Positions 54,413 through 63,431 of a stretch of 64,000 nt of DNA are shown here, piece by piece. Positions within the stretch are counted from its first letter, which is position 1. Every line of letters begins with the position of its first letter. Location: the NCBI RefSeq assembly GCF_000238355.1, contig NZ_AHCA01000001.1, positions 310,001-374,000 of the forward strand. The letters are read 5' to 3'. Position numbers and translations under genes: made by a program. A model generated the notes under the pieces. The model was given only the letters and a program-made list of their open reading frames with translations, did not search any database and was not told the DNA's origin. The DNA comes from Pseudoalteromonas haloplanktis ATCC 14393. Its GTDB lineage: Bacteria; Pseudomonadota; Gammaproteobacteria; Enterobacterales; Alteromonadaceae.

Positions 54413-55594
54413 ATGAAACGATTAAAAAGAAATCCTGAGGTCTTTGAACCAATTGATCTCTTTAGTTCAATTGGTCTTGAATATAATTACAATATACAAA
54501 ATTCAGATCATCAAAATGACTTTATTCAAATAATTTCGGACTCCTTAGTATCAGCAAAAAATACACCAAGGGTCTTATTTGGTAAAAGAGTTGAATCGTC
54601 TTTTCCTATAGTGCTTGGTGCTCTAGGGAAAGTGTTATTCATTAAACAAGAAGACTCTGGGGCAAGTTTTTCAACTAATAAAAGTATAAAGTTGCCCGAT
54701 TATAGAGTTACAACTGAGAGCGGAGAACAATATTTAGTTGAAGTTAAAAATTGTCATTCTGAAGACTTGCATTATGAATATCCATTTCGGAATGACTACC
54801 TTGAGCAGCTTCAAACCTATGCAGACATGAATAAAGTCCCGCTCAAACTCGCAATATATTACTCTAAATATAACCAATGGGTATTATTAGATCCAACTTC
54901 TTTGATAAAGCAGTCTAGAAGGTATGTTACAGATTTTATAAATTCTGTAGCAAAAAATGAAATGGGCCTCTTTGGAGATGTTTTAATAGGAGCAAAACCT
55001 AATTTAGAATTTATTATTGTCAATGACCTAGAAAAAGTATCTCCGATTGCTGAAGATGGTCAAGCATTATTTGTAATAGAAGATATAAAACTAAAATGTG
55101 ACGGCGTAGAACTTAAAGAAGAAATTGATAAGAAAATTGCATTTTATTTAACTCGATATGGTGATTGGATTGAATCTTCAGTAACACCTTTAGTCGTTGA
55201 TAATAAAGTTGAATCAATTACGTTTATTTTTGAGCCGGAGCATGAACCAGACAATAAAGGTTTTGAGTTCATTGGATACCTTAGTTCTATGATTAGTACT
55301 GCTTATCGTGAGCACACAATTATCGATGGTAAGGTTGTTTCGGTAGATGCAAATGTAGATCCTATTCAGTTTAACATTAGTATCCCTGATGATCATAAAA
55401 GTGATGAATTACCTCTGTGGAGATTTAACATACAACCAAACTTTGAAACTAAAGTGAAAATGTTATCATCTAAAACAAAGGGCAAATCAGGGAGCAGGAG
55501 AGCTCTGATTTCCAGTCCTCAACCACATATCATGCGGGTCCGCAATATAAAAGACAAAAGGATCAATTATTGTCTTAATACATCAAAATTTTAA
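54413..55594 (+). CDS. Orphan protein with PD-(D/E)XK nuclease signature
   Basis: A 393-residue protein I cannot name. Residues 90-155 carry the core of a PD-(D/E)XK nuclease fold: PDYRV with Asp96, then YLVEVKN with Glu110 and Lys112 on the next strand, then a helix with Gln132 and Tyr136 (EQLQTYADM), then LKLAIYY. Glu61 on an earlier helix could complete the site. The C-terminal 220 residues have no recognised domain. The gene is visibly more AT-rich than its neighbours, stands alone, and lies between repeat-like DNA and mltB. Acquisition by transfer and a role in defence or DNA processing are inferences; no partner gene is present. Confidence 0.65.
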   Translation: MKRLKRNPEVFEPIDLFSSIGLEYNYNIQNSDHQNDFIQIISDSLVSAKNTPRVLFGKRVESSFPIVLGALGKVLFIKQEDSGASFSTNKSIKLPDYRVTTESGEQYLVEVKNCHSEDLHYEYPFRNDYLEQLQTYADMNKVPLKLAIYYSKYNQWVLLDPTSLIKQSRRYVTDFINSVAKNEMGLFGDVLIGAKPNLEFIIVNDLEKVSPIAEDGQALFVIEDIKLKCDGVELKEEIDKKIAFYLTRYGDWIESSVTPLVVDNKVESITFIFEPEHEPDNKGFEFIGYLSSMISTAYREHTIIDGKVVSVDANVDPIQFNISIPDDHKSDELPLWRFNIQPNFETKVKMLSSKTKGKSGSRRALISSPQPHIMRVRNIKDKRINYCLNTSKF

Positions 55595-55730
55595 ACTCTG
55601 TTCTTATGACGCTAAGCTTTCTATTTTCTACCTTGTTACTTATAAATTTTAAAGTCTTCTCTTAAAGCGCAGCGTCTCATAACCTCTTTGTGAATAATTC
55701 TCTTAAAGATCTTTCACACTAATGTTTTAC

Positions 55731-55759
55731 AAACAAAAGCGCGAGATAAACTCGCGCTT
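55731..55759 (-). terminator. Terminator of the lytic transglycosylase gene
   Basis: AAGCGCGAG (55737-55745) and CTCGCGCTT (55751-55759) form a 9-bp stem; leftward it runs into TTGTTTG. It lies about 40 bases after the stop codon. Confidence 0.8.
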
Positions 55760-55798
55760 ACAGTAAACTCCCCTAGCGCCTAGTCACCTAGTTACCTA

Positions 55799-56812
55799 TT
55801 AAATCGCTGGATAACCAATTCGGTCTGATAAGTAACCCACGCTGGTGGCGAAGTAGTATGAACGGTTCCAATGCATCAGTGCTTTGTAATTGTCATACGC
55901 TAAATACATTCGACCGCCCATGTCATCTGGCATAACTAAAGCGGCAGTTACATCTACTTTTGGTAAATCGGTGCCATCCATTTTACGCAGGCCAAGTGCT
56001 TGCCAATCCGCAAGTGAGCGCTCTGATTTAGCCCAATATTCTAGCCACTGCTTACGTGTTTTAGTGCCGCGTTGTAATACGTAATTTGAATCAAACCCTT
56101 CTGGTAATTGCACCTGGCGACCCCATGTAAGGTCGTCATTCCAACCCGCTTGTTTTAAGTAATTTGCAATCGATGCAAAGGCATCAGCTTGGGTAGTCCA
56201 AATATCTTTGCGGCCATCTTTGTCGTAATCTACCGCATAAGCGTTAAATGAGGTTGGCATAAACTGTGTTTGCCCCATCGCACCAGCCCATGAACCTTTG
56301 AATTTGTCTAAAGTGATATGCCCTTCTTTAAGAATATCGAGGGCAGCCCACAATTGATTTTTGTACATGGTTTCACGGCGGCCATCAAACGCAAGCGTTA
56401 CCACTGATGAAATTACATTGTGACCACCTTGGATTTTACCAAAGTTACTTTCAAGGCCCCACAACGCAACAATAAAACGTGCTTGTACGCCAAACTCCGC
56501 AGCCACTTGCTCTAAGATGTCTTTATTTTCAGCGTATAACTTACGTGCGCGGTCAATTTTCCACTGCGGTACACGTTTCGGTAAATAGGTTTCTAACGTT
56601 TCTTTGACTTCGGGCTGATTTTTATCTGCTGAAATCACCTTCTCTTTAAAATGAGCAGTAGCAAATGCATCTTCGATTAATTGGCTATCATAGCCTTTTT
56701 GCGCAGCTTCTTGTTTTAAGCCAGCTACATATTCATCAAACTGTGCTTGAGTCTTGGCTAGTGCCGACGTACTAATACAGGCACAGCATAAAATTGCAGC
56801 CAATTTTGTCAT
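55799..56812 (-). CDS. mltB: Lytic murein transglycosylase, MltB family
   Basis: Cleaves peptidoglycan glycan strands, forming anhydro ends. The ATG at 56812 gives 337 residues with a clean signal peptide (MTKLAAILCCACISTSALA); an upstream ATG at 56839 overlaps ycgL and is possible. The catalytic Glu is in LWGLESNFGK (residue 121 from 56812). The MltB signature AMGQTQFMPTSF is present. There is no lipobox, so it is a soluble periplasmic form. It follows ycgL directly and may be co-transcribed. Confidence 0.92.
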   Translation of the reverse strand: MTKLAAILCCACISTSALAKTQAQFDEYVAGLKQEAAQKGYDSQLIEDAFATAHFKEKVISADKNQPEVKETLETYLPKRVPQWKIDRARKLYAENKDILEQVAAEFGVQARFIVALWGLESNFGKIQGGHNVISSVVTLAFDGRRETMYKNQLWAALDILKEGHITLDKFKGSWAGAMGQTQFMPTSFNAYAVDYDKDGRKDIWTTQADAFASIANYLKQAGWNDDLTWGRQVQLPEGFDSNYVLQRGTKTRKQWLEYWAKSERSLADWQALGLRKMDGTDLPKVDVTAALVMPDDMGGRMYLAYDNYKALMHWNRSYYFATSVGYLSDRIGYPAI

Positions 56813-56819
56813 TATATGT

Positions 56820-57101
56820 TTAGTCACTTTCAACTCCATTTTGTTTTCTGTGCTCAGCTAATAAGTTTGCTTGTGGTGGCGGTATTTGCAAGTAAAACCC
56901 ATTATCAGTTAACGCTTGCTTAACTTGCTCTAAATCAGCCACGCCTAACTGTACCCGCTTCGCTAAATTTATTAGCATCACATACTCTGGTTTGCCAAAC
57001 ATTGCCATTAAAGGTTCCGGAACCTTGCTAAAATCATCTCTTTTTTCTACAAAAAGGAAGGTATCCGCTTTTTTCTTACTTTTATATACCGCAGTCAGCA
57101 T
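56820..57101 (-). CDS. ycgL: YcgL domain protein
   Basis: A 93-residue protein of the YcgL family, with the typical YKSKKKADTFLFVEKRDDFSKVP start and LLAEHRK near the end. The function is unknown; it is found next to minCDE in many gammaproteobacteria, as here, divergent from minC. Length is normal. Seven bases separate it from the preferred mltB start. Confidence 0.92.
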   Translation of the reverse strand: MLTAVYKSKKKADTFLFVEKRDDFSKVPEPLMAMFGKPEYVMLINLAKRVQLGVADLEQVKQALTDNGFYLQIPPPQANLLAEHRKQNGVESD

Positions 57102-57256
57102 TTTGACCCTATAAAATCTTGCTTAACAGTGCTGCACACTATAACATGAGACTTATAATAAGTTAGAAAAATTAGATTGGAAATTTCAATTAAGGCCTTA
57201 TTCAGCCTGTGTTTATCTAAAATTGATTTCTGATCATACAATTCAATTGAGCGTGT

Positions 57257-57961
57257 ATGTCGGACCAAACTTTTGAGTTAAAAGGGAATCTTTTTACGTT
57301 ATCAGTTTTACATCTTTATAGTACTGATATTAACCTTTTAGCAGAACAACTGTATGCAAAAATAGCCCAAGCCCCTCGTTTTTTTGAGGGTGCGCCTATT
57401 GTTGTAAATTTAATTGAAATAAAAAATAATCTTGTTGATTTTGTACATTTAAAATCATTAATTGAACGAATGAATTTTAATGCTGTGGGTGTGTGCAATG
57501 GTTCAGACGAGCAACATGCGCAAGCGAAAGCCGCAGGACTCTCTGTTTTAAATTATGCGCAAGACGTTAAGAGTGAACAAGTTAAGCAACAAAGCAATAC
57601 TTCGATTGTTGAAAAAACTGTTTACCTACCTGCGCAAGTGATTAATGGCACTGTTCGTTCAGGGCAGCAGGTATATGCAAAAGACCGGGACTTAATCGTC
57701 TTTGGTGCAGTAAGTCACGGTGCAGAAGTTATAGCAGACGGTAATGTACATATTTACGGCACTTTGCGCGGCCGTGCAATTGCAGGTGCGCAAGGTTATA
57801 ACGAAGCCCGCATTTTTTGCCAAAAACTAGAAGCAGAACTTGTTTCTATCAATGGTAATTATTGGATCAGCGATTCTCTGCAAGGTGAGTTCTGGGGCAA
57901 CGCAGCACAAATCCAACAAAAAAATGAATCATTAGAAATTTCAGCTTTGGTTAAAGGATAA
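57257..57961 (+). CDS. minC: Septum site-determining protein MinC
   Basis: Inhibits FtsZ ring assembly away from mid-cell. The 234 residues comprise an N-terminal FtsZ-binding domain (about 1-105) and a C-terminal beta-helix that binds MinD (about 125-225). The RSGQ motif needed for MinD contact is in TVRSGQQVYA. It is the first gene of minCDE, five bases before minD. Confidence 0.96.
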   Translation: MSDQTFELKGNLFTLSVLHLYSTDINLLAEQLYAKIAQAPRFFEGAPIVVNLIEIKNNLVDFVHLKSLIERMNFNAVGVCNGSDEQHAQAKAAGLSVLNYAQDVKSEQVKQQSNTSIVEKTVYLPAQVINGTVRSGQQVYAKDRDLIVFGAVSHGAEVIADGNVHIYGTLRGRAIAGAQGYNEARIFCQKLEAELVSINGNYWISDSLQGEFWGNAAQIQQKNESLEISALVKG

Positions 57962-57966
57962 ATCTT

Positions 57967-58776
57967 ATGGCAAAAGTAATTGTCGTTACGTCAGGTAAAG
58001 GTGGTGTAGGCAAAACTACATCAAGTGCTGCTATTGGCACAGGTTTAGCTCTAAAAGGCTATAAAACAGTCATTATTGACTTTGATATTGGGCTACGTAA
58101 CCTTGATTTGATCATGGGTTGTGAGCGCCGTGTAGTTTACGATTTTGTTAACGTTATCAATGGCGAAGCTAACCTAAATCAAGCGTTAATAAAAGACAAA
58201 CGTGTTGAAAAATTATTTTTACTGCCAGCCTCACAAACTCGTGATAAAGATGCACTGACCCGTGACGGTGTTGAGCGCGTATTAAATGAGTTGAAAAAAG
58301 ACTTTGACTACATTGTCTGTGATTCTCCAGCAGGTATCGAAGCCGGCGCAATGATGGCTATGTACTTTGCAGATGAAGCAATTGTAACAACCAACCCTGA
58401 AGTATCATCAGTACGAGATTCAGACCGCATTTTAGGTATTTTGCATAGCAAATCTAAGCGTGCTGAAGAAGGCCTTGAAAATATTAAAGAACATTTATTA
58501 TTGACCCGCTATAACCCTGATCGCGTAGCCAAAGGTGAAATGTTATCAGTGGAAGATGTACAAGATATTCTTTCTATCCCTTTACTTGGTGTTATCCCAG
58601 AGTCACAAGCGGTATTAAGTGCATCAAACTCAGGTCAGCCAGTTATTTTAGACACTGAATCTGATGCAGGCCAAGCCTATGCAGATGCGATTAATCGTTT
58701 ATTAGGTGAAACAGTTGATTTTCGCTTCTTAGATGTAGAGAAGAAAGGTTTATTCAAACGGATATTTGGAGGTTAA
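57967..58776 (+). CDS. minD: Septum site-determining ATPase MinD
   Basis: The membrane ATPase that recruits MinC to the poles. The 269 residues have the deviant Walker A motif [10 protein letters not shown] with Lys11 and Lys16, and the C-terminal amphipathic membrane helix ([12 protein letters not shown]). Length matches E. coli (270). The middle gene of the min operon; the minE ribosome site GGAGG lies within its last codons. Confidence 0.98.
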   Translation: MAKVIVVTSGKGGVGKTTSSAAIGTGLALKGYKTVIIDFDIGLRNLDLIMGCERRVVYDFVNVINGEANLNQALIKDKRVEKLFLLPASQTRDKDALTRDGVERVLNELKKDFDYIVCDSPAGIEAGAMMAMYFADEAIVTTNPEVSSVRDSDRILGILHSKSKRAEEGLENIKEHLLLTRYNPDRVAKGEMLSVEDVQDILSIPLLGVIPESQAVLSASNSGQPVILDTESDAGQAYADAINRLLGETVDFRFLDVEKKGLFKRIFGG

Positions 58777-58777
58777 C

Positions 58778-59044
58778 GTGTCACTACTTGACTACTTCCG
58801 CTCAGAAAAGAAAAACACAGCGTCACTAGCAAAAGAGCGATTGCAGATCATTGTCGCGCATGAGCGCTCACAACGTGGTACACCCGATTATTTACCACAA
58901 TTGAAACAAGACATTCTTGATGTTATTCGTAAATACGTCAACATCAATACTGATGCAGTACAAGTACAATTCGATCAAAATGAAGACGACTTAGCAGTAT
59001 TAGAACTCAACGTCACCTTACCTGACGAAGAGAAAAAACCATAA
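58778..59044 (+). CDS. minE: Cell division topological specificity factor MinE
   Basis: Drives the oscillation of MinCD by stimulating MinD ATPase. The start is a GTG at 58778, with GGAGG five bases upstream, giving 88 residues beginning [13 protein letters not shown], as in relatives. An in-frame TTG at 58766 is open but is not the start, since it lies just before that site. The anti-MinCD helix ([15 protein letters not shown]) is intact. A terminator follows. Confidence 0.96.
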   Translation: MSLLDYFRSEKKNTASLAKERLQIIVAHERSQRGTPDYLPQLKQDILDVIRKYVNINTDAVQVQFDQNEDDLAVLELNVTLPDEEKKP

Positions 59045-59050
59045 ATAATT

Positions 59051-59075
59051 AGGGCGCACTTAAGCGCCCTTTTTT
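59051..59075 (+). terminator. Terminator of minCDE
   Basis: AGGGCGC (59051-59057) and GCGCCCT (59064-59070) form a 7-bp stem with an ACTTAA loop and run into TTTTTT. Confidence 0.9.
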
Positions 59076-59087
59076 ATGTTTACCTAC

Positions 59088-59459
59088 CTAATAGCTTTGA
59101 TTGCCAGTTGCTTGTAGCTCTCTGACGGGCCTTATTTCTATACTACCATAGCGAGCTGGCGGTATTTTACTAGCGACTTGAATAGCTTCATTGAGGTCTT
59201 TTACATCTAACAAGTAAAAACCTGCGAGCTGCTCTTTGGTTTCAGCAAAAGGGCCATCGGTTATTTCTACTTGACCACTGCGAACTCGTAACGTGGTTGC
59301 AATTGTGGTTGGCTGTAACGCCTGCCCCCCTAGCATATAATTTCGTTCACGCAAAGAGTCACCACAGGCAATGCATTCTTGATTTAATTCGTCCCATTGC
59401 TGTTGCGATAAAGTCTGCATTACTGCTTCATCGTAATAAACCAGTGCAACATATTTCAT
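59088..59459 (-). CDS. YCII-related (DGPF) protein
   Basis: A 123-residue protein of the YCII superfamily. The DGPF signature is in ITDGPFAETKEQLAGFYLLDV (about 67 onward). The biochemical role is unknown. It is the last gene of a leftward operon with a YCII-PhnB fusion and an ECF42-type sigma factor, a combination known to recur in bacteria. Confidence 0.9.
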   Translation of the reverse strand: MKYVALVYYDEAVMQTLSQQQWDELNQECIACGDSLRERNYMLGGQALQPTTIATTLRVRSGQVEITDGPFAETKEQLAGFYLLDVKDLNEAIQVASKIPPARYGSIEIRPVRELQATGNQSY

Positions 59460-59490
59460 AGTAATACCTGCTTATTATTAATAATATAAA

Positions 59491-60348
59491 TTAGTTGTCA
59501 CTCGGCGTTGGTAACATTAGCATCCAACCAATACCGAACTTATCCGTTACTTGCCCGTATAAAGGTGACCAAAAAGTCTCTGCTAATGGCATCCTAACCT
59601 GACCGTCCTGCGATAAAGCAGCAAATATTCGACGCAGCGCTTGCTCAGAGTCAATCGTCAACGTTAGATTAAATCCTGAGTAATTAACTTTATCAACGCT
59701 ATCGCTACACCCATCCGTAGCCAGTAGTTTCATATCGCCAATAGTAAACTCACTGTGCATTATTTTGTCATCAAAATTAGCGGGGATCGCTCCCTCAGGT
59801 ATCGGCTCAGGGCTTTCATTAAAACGAAACATCATGCCTATTTTTGCATCAAGGTGAGTTTGATAATAAGTCAATGCTTCTTCACAGCGCCCAGAGAAAA
59901 ACAGGTAACAACTTGCTTTCGCCTGATGCATAACAATACTTTGCTGTTGTCTCTTTTCTTGTTCAGCAATCTCACCATCATTATCTATCTCAGCGAAGTC
60001 TGCCATTTCATAAAATGGCCTAATTTCGATATCTGATTCTTCTAGCATCGGATTCGGGCACTTCTTAACCCATGCTATTGCTTCATCCATTGAGTCTATT
60101 TCCCACACCCAGTAACCTGCGATCAGCTCGTTCGTTTCAGCAAAAGGGCCCTTGGTTACTGTTCGATCAGTCTTACTAAAGCGGATACGATATCCCTCAC
60201 TGCTTGGTCTTAAACCATCGCCCGATTTCATGATCCCCGCATCAATAAGGGCTTGGTTATACTCCCCCATTGCCGTCAACAACTCTTTGTCTGGTAAAGT
60301 GCCTGTTTCTGAGCTTGTTGTTGCTTTAACTATTACCATTACTTTCAT
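59491..60348 (-). CDS. Fusion of a YCII domain and a PhnB-like (glyoxalase-fold) domain
   Basis: A 285-residue two-domain protein. The N-terminal YCII domain (about 1-120) has TKGPFAETNELIAGYWVWEI in place of DGPF. A polar linker follows, and then a PhnB-type domain (about 145-285, YLFFSGRCEEALTYYQ and YGQVTDKFGIGWML). The ATG at 60348 has AGGAG seven bases upstream; the ATG at 60354 is only one base from it. These two families are usually separate genes in the ECF42 neighbourhood, so the fusion supports a shared role. The function is unknown. Confidence 0.88.
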   Translation of the reverse strand: MKVMVIVKATTSSETGTLPDKELLTAMGEYNQALIDAGIMKSGDGLRPSSEGYRIRFSKTDRTVTKGPFAETNELIAGYWVWEIDSMDEAIAWVKKCPNPMLEESDIEIRPFYEMADFAEIDNDGEIAEQEKRQQQSIVMHQAKASCYLFFSGRCEEALTYYQTHLDAKIGMMFRFNESPEPIPEGAIPANFDDKIMHSEFTIGDMKLLATDGCSDSVDKVNYSGFNLTLTIDSEQALRRIFAALSQDGQVRMPLAETFWSPLYGQVTDKFGIGWMLMLPTPSDN

Positions 60349-60448
60349 TTTCATGCTCCTTTATGTTTTTAAATAAATTGCTTTCAGGTAATAATCGAGT
60401 GGCAAGGAAACAATTCGACAATTAGTTAAAAATTTTTATTAATATTTT

Positions 60449-61729
60449 TTAACTGGCAGATAAAGCAGCTAATTTGGATTTTAAAATGCGCTGCTCAGGG
60501 GCTTGTTTAGTCAGTGTTAAAGCATGTTTAAGTGCCGTGCGTGCCTCATCTTTACGCCCGACTTGGCCTAACAATTCTGCGTAAGTTGCAAAACACAAGT
60601 GGTATTTTTGCATTACTTTTTGCTGTAATAGCTGCTCAACTAACAACAGCGCAGCTTCAGGGCCATGGTGCATTGCAACTGCAACAGCGCGATTTAGCTC
60701 AATTACTGGAGAAGGTGCTACTTGTAACAGCAAAGAGTACCACGTCAAAACCTGCTGCCAATTGGTGTCGTTCGCATTGCAGGCTTGAGCATGTTCTGCG
60801 GCGATAGCAGCTTGGAGAGTATAAAAACCATATTCCCCCCCAGCAGTACTACTTTTGACTAATGCAATGCCTTCTTGGATCAGCGTTTGATTCCAAAGAC
60901 TACGATCTTGCTCAGCGAGGAGAATAATGTCGCCTTGTTTATTAATTCTGGCATTGCGGCGAGATTCGTTAAGTAACATTAACGCAAGCAAGCCAGTTAT
61001 CTCTTTGTCGGCTAAAAATGACTGTAGTTGCCGCGCTAAACGGATTGCCTCTGTGGTCAACTCAGTGCGTGTCACGCTATCTCCTGCAGAAGATGAATAA
61101 CCTTCGTTATAAACCAAGTAGATAACTGACAGCACGGCGTCAATTCGCTCTTCCAGCTGTGCTTGTGGCGGAAGTTGAAAAGGGATATGTGCAGTACGAA
61201 TTTTTTGTTTGCCACGCACAATACGCTGTGCCATAGTCGATACAGAGGTTAAAAATGCACTGGCAATCTGTTCTGTTGTTAAGCCACATACTTCACGTAA
61301 GGTCAGTGCAACTTGTACCTTGGTATCGAGCGCAGGATGGCAACAAGTAAAAATTAAGCGCAGCTGATCATCAGCAATCAACTGTTCATCAGCTAACAAA
61401 AACTCATCGTTGGCTAGGTCTTGGTCGGGAAGTTCGCTCGCTAATTGCGCCACAATTTCGCGATGGCGATGTTGGCGTCGTAATTGATCAATTGCTTTAA
61501 AACGGCCAGTAGAGACAAGCCAATTAGCAGGTTTGTTTGGGATCCCCTCTACTTGCCACTTAGTCATCGCGATACTAAAAGCATCATGAAGCGCTTCTTC
61601 TGCTAGCTCAAAATCACCTAACAGGCGGATCAAGGTTGCGTAAATGCGGCGTCCTTCATCACGGTAGATAGCCGCCAGCTTGTTTTTAACAGCTTCAGTT
61701 CTGACGAGCGTATTTTCTTTATTCATCAA
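60449..61729 (-). CDS. ECF42-type RNA polymerase sigma factor
   Basis: A 426-residue sigma factor of the large ECF group that carries a C-terminal extension. Sigma region 2 is about 18-85 (LLGDFELAEEALHDAF), region 4 about 130-185 (GLTTEQIASAFLTSVSTMAQRI), and residues 190-426 form a helical TPR-like domain thought to replace an anti-sigma factor. It heads the operon with the two YCII genes, its probable targets. The inducing signal is not known. Confidence 0.92.
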   Translation of the reverse strand: MMNKENTLVRTEAVKNKLAAIYRDEGRRIYATLIRLLGDFELAEEALHDAFSIAMTKWQVEGIPNKPANWLVSTGRFKAIDQLRRQHRHREIVAQLASELPDQDLANDEFLLADEQLIADDQLRLIFTCCHPALDTKVQVALTLREVCGLTTEQIASAFLTSVSTMAQRIVRGKQKIRTAHIPFQLPPQAQLEERIDAVLSVIYLVYNEGYSSSAGDSVTRTELTTEAIRLARQLQSFLADKEITGLLALMLLNESRRNARINKQGDIILLAEQDRSLWNQTLIQEGIALVKSSTAGGEYGFYTLQAAIAAEHAQACNANDTNWQQVLTWYSLLLQVAPSPVIELNRAVAVAMHHGPEAALLLVEQLLQQKVMQKYHLCFATYAELLGQVGRKDEARTALKHALTLTKQAPEQRILKSKLAALSAS

Positions 61730-61909
61730 CTACCTAGCGCATTATAGTTTATGCTTAATCACTTGCATTTCAGCTTGGGGCTACAAACAAGCCACCTTTT
61801 GCACAAAACAGTAGCGCAGCGAAGCACAATTATCAAACAAAAACATGCTAGCATACACAGGCTAATTTATGGGATAGTTATCACTGCTGAGTAGATGAAG
61901 GCGAATAAA

Positions 61910-62260
61910 ATGCACAATCAGAAAATATATTCTATGGCATTTGCCAAGGTTTACCCTTTATATATTAATAAAGCACAACGAAAAGACCGTAGCAAAGAAG
62001 AAGTAGACCGTATTATTTATTGGTTAACGGGTTATAGTGAAAAACAATTATTAACTCTACTTTCTAACAACACTGACTTTGAAACTTTTTTCAAACAAGC
62101 CCCACTCCTAAATCCTGCGCGTAAGCTAATTAAAGGAGTTGTTTGCGGGGTACGTGTAGAAGATATAACGGAAACCTTAATGCAAGAAATTCGCTATCTT
62201 GACAAACTAATCGATGAATTAGCAAAAGGAAAATCCCTAGAAAAGATCTTACGGGCATAG
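61910..62260 (+). CDS. DUF2200 family protein
   Basis: A 116-residue protein starting [18 protein letters not shown]. The ATG at 61910 is preferred, since AAGG precedes it by about 10 bases and lies inside the longer frame that starts at 61895. It matches the DUF2200 family over its full length, including the repeated aromatic start and the [11 protein letters not shown] segment. The function is unknown. It is a single gene. Confidence 0.88.
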   Translation: MHNQKIYSMAFAKVYPLYINKAQRKDRSKEEVDRIIYWLTGYSEKQLLTLLSNNTDFETFFKQAPLLNPARKLIKGVVCGVRVEDITETLMQEIRYLDKLIDELAKGKSLEKILRA

Positions 62261-62357
62261 CTTCCACATCATTGCATAGCGAAGTCACTCTCATATCCAC
62301 GTCACAACGAAACTAACGCCATTTACTTATTCTTACTTTAAAGGACAAGCTACTCCT

Positions 62358-63380
62358 TTATGCTTTAAGAATACTCGCCGCATCAAGTAATTTACTTCCC
62401 GCTTTTGATGTCACTGCATAGTTAAAACCTGGTTGAATACAGAACGAGCCATATTCTCCGGATTTACTCAACGCTAAAAACCCTACTTGAAACTGCTTAT
62501 AATCGCCTAACTTATTTGCAATGCGTTCAACGGCAGCCTTGCAAGCCTGCGTGGGGGTCATGCCTTGGCGCATCATTTCAACTACTAAATGGCAGCCCAC
62601 AGTTTTGATCATCAGCTCACCCATACCTGTTGCTGTTGCAGCTCCCACCTCATTATCAACATACAGTCCAGCGCCAATAATAGGTGAGTCCCCTACTCTG
62701 CCTGACATTTTGAACGCTGCGCCGCTAGTAGTGCATGCGCCTGATAAATCACCATTGCTATCAAGCGCTAACATGCCAATTGTGTCATGATTTTCAATAT
62801 TGATCACAGGTGCATATTTTGATTCCACTAACCAATCTTGCCAGGCTTTTTTGGCTTTACTAGTCAATAGGTTTTGCTCTTCAAAACCCTGTGATTTAGC
62901 AAATTGAAGTGCGCCTTCGCCCACCAGCATTACGTGCGGGGTTTTATCCATCACTAATCGGGCAACAGAAATTGGGTGCTTAATATGTTGTAAAAATGCG
63001 ACAGAGCCACAGTTTTGATTTTCGTCCATAATGCAAGCATCAAGCGTTACATTACCTTCTCGATCCGGGTAACCACCATAACCGACCGTCATCACATCTG
63101 GATCCGCTTCAGGGATACGCACACCCGCTTCCACTGCATCAATGGCTTTACCGTGCTTGGCGAGAATACCCCAAGCTTCTTGATTGGCAGCTAATCCATG
63201 TTGCCATGTCGATACTACAATCGGTTTAACCTGTACGTTTGCAACAGCTGCAGGTTTATTTAACGGCTGTTCTTGAGCAAATCCCTTAGCAGTCAAAGCG
63301 CTTGCACCTAAGGCAAGCATAGTTGTGATTGATTGCTTTAAAAACTCTCTTTTACTATTCATAGCTATATCTTTTGTCAT
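62358..63380 (-). CDS. Isoaspartyl peptidase / glycosylasparaginase-type Ntn hydrolase
   Basis: A 340-residue exported enzyme of the N-terminal-nucleophile hydrolase group that includes glycosylasparaginase (N4-(beta-N-acetylglucosaminyl)-L-asparaginase). The nucleophile is the Thr of ENHDTIGMLALDSNGD, exposed by self-cleavage of the Asp-Thr bond. The conserved TSGAAFKMSGRVGDSPIIGAG binding loop follows. The N-terminus (SKREFLKQS plus a hydrophobic stretch) is Tat-like, but with KR in place of RR. ATG 63380 or 63362 could be the start. Roles in glycoprotein or amide breakdown are possible. Confidence 0.9.
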   Translation of the reverse strand: MTKDIAMNSKREFLKQSITTMLALGASALTAKGFAQEQPLNKPAAVANVQVKPIVVSTWQHGLAANQEAWGILAKHGKAIDAVEAGVRIPEADPDVMTVGYGGYPDREGNVTLDACIMDENQNCGSVAFLQHIKHPISVARLVMDKTPHVMLVGEGALQFAKSQGFEEQNLLTSKAKKAWQDWLVESKYAPVINIENHDTIGMLALDSNGDLSGACTTSGAAFKMSGRVGDSPIIGAGLYVDNEVGAATATGMGELMIKTVGCHLVVEMMRQGMTPTQACKAAVERIANKLGDYKQFQVGFLALSKSGEYGSFCIQPGFNYAVTSKAGSKLLDAASILKA

Positions 63381-63431
63381 TGTGAAGCATAAAGGCCAGC
63401 AGATAAATTGCTGGCCTTGGGTCTGTTAAAA

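Noticed and set aside
58766..58777. TTG start for minE, four codons upstream
   Set aside because: GGAGG lies immediately after it and at the right distance from the GTG at 58778, which also gives the MSLLDYF start seen in relatives.
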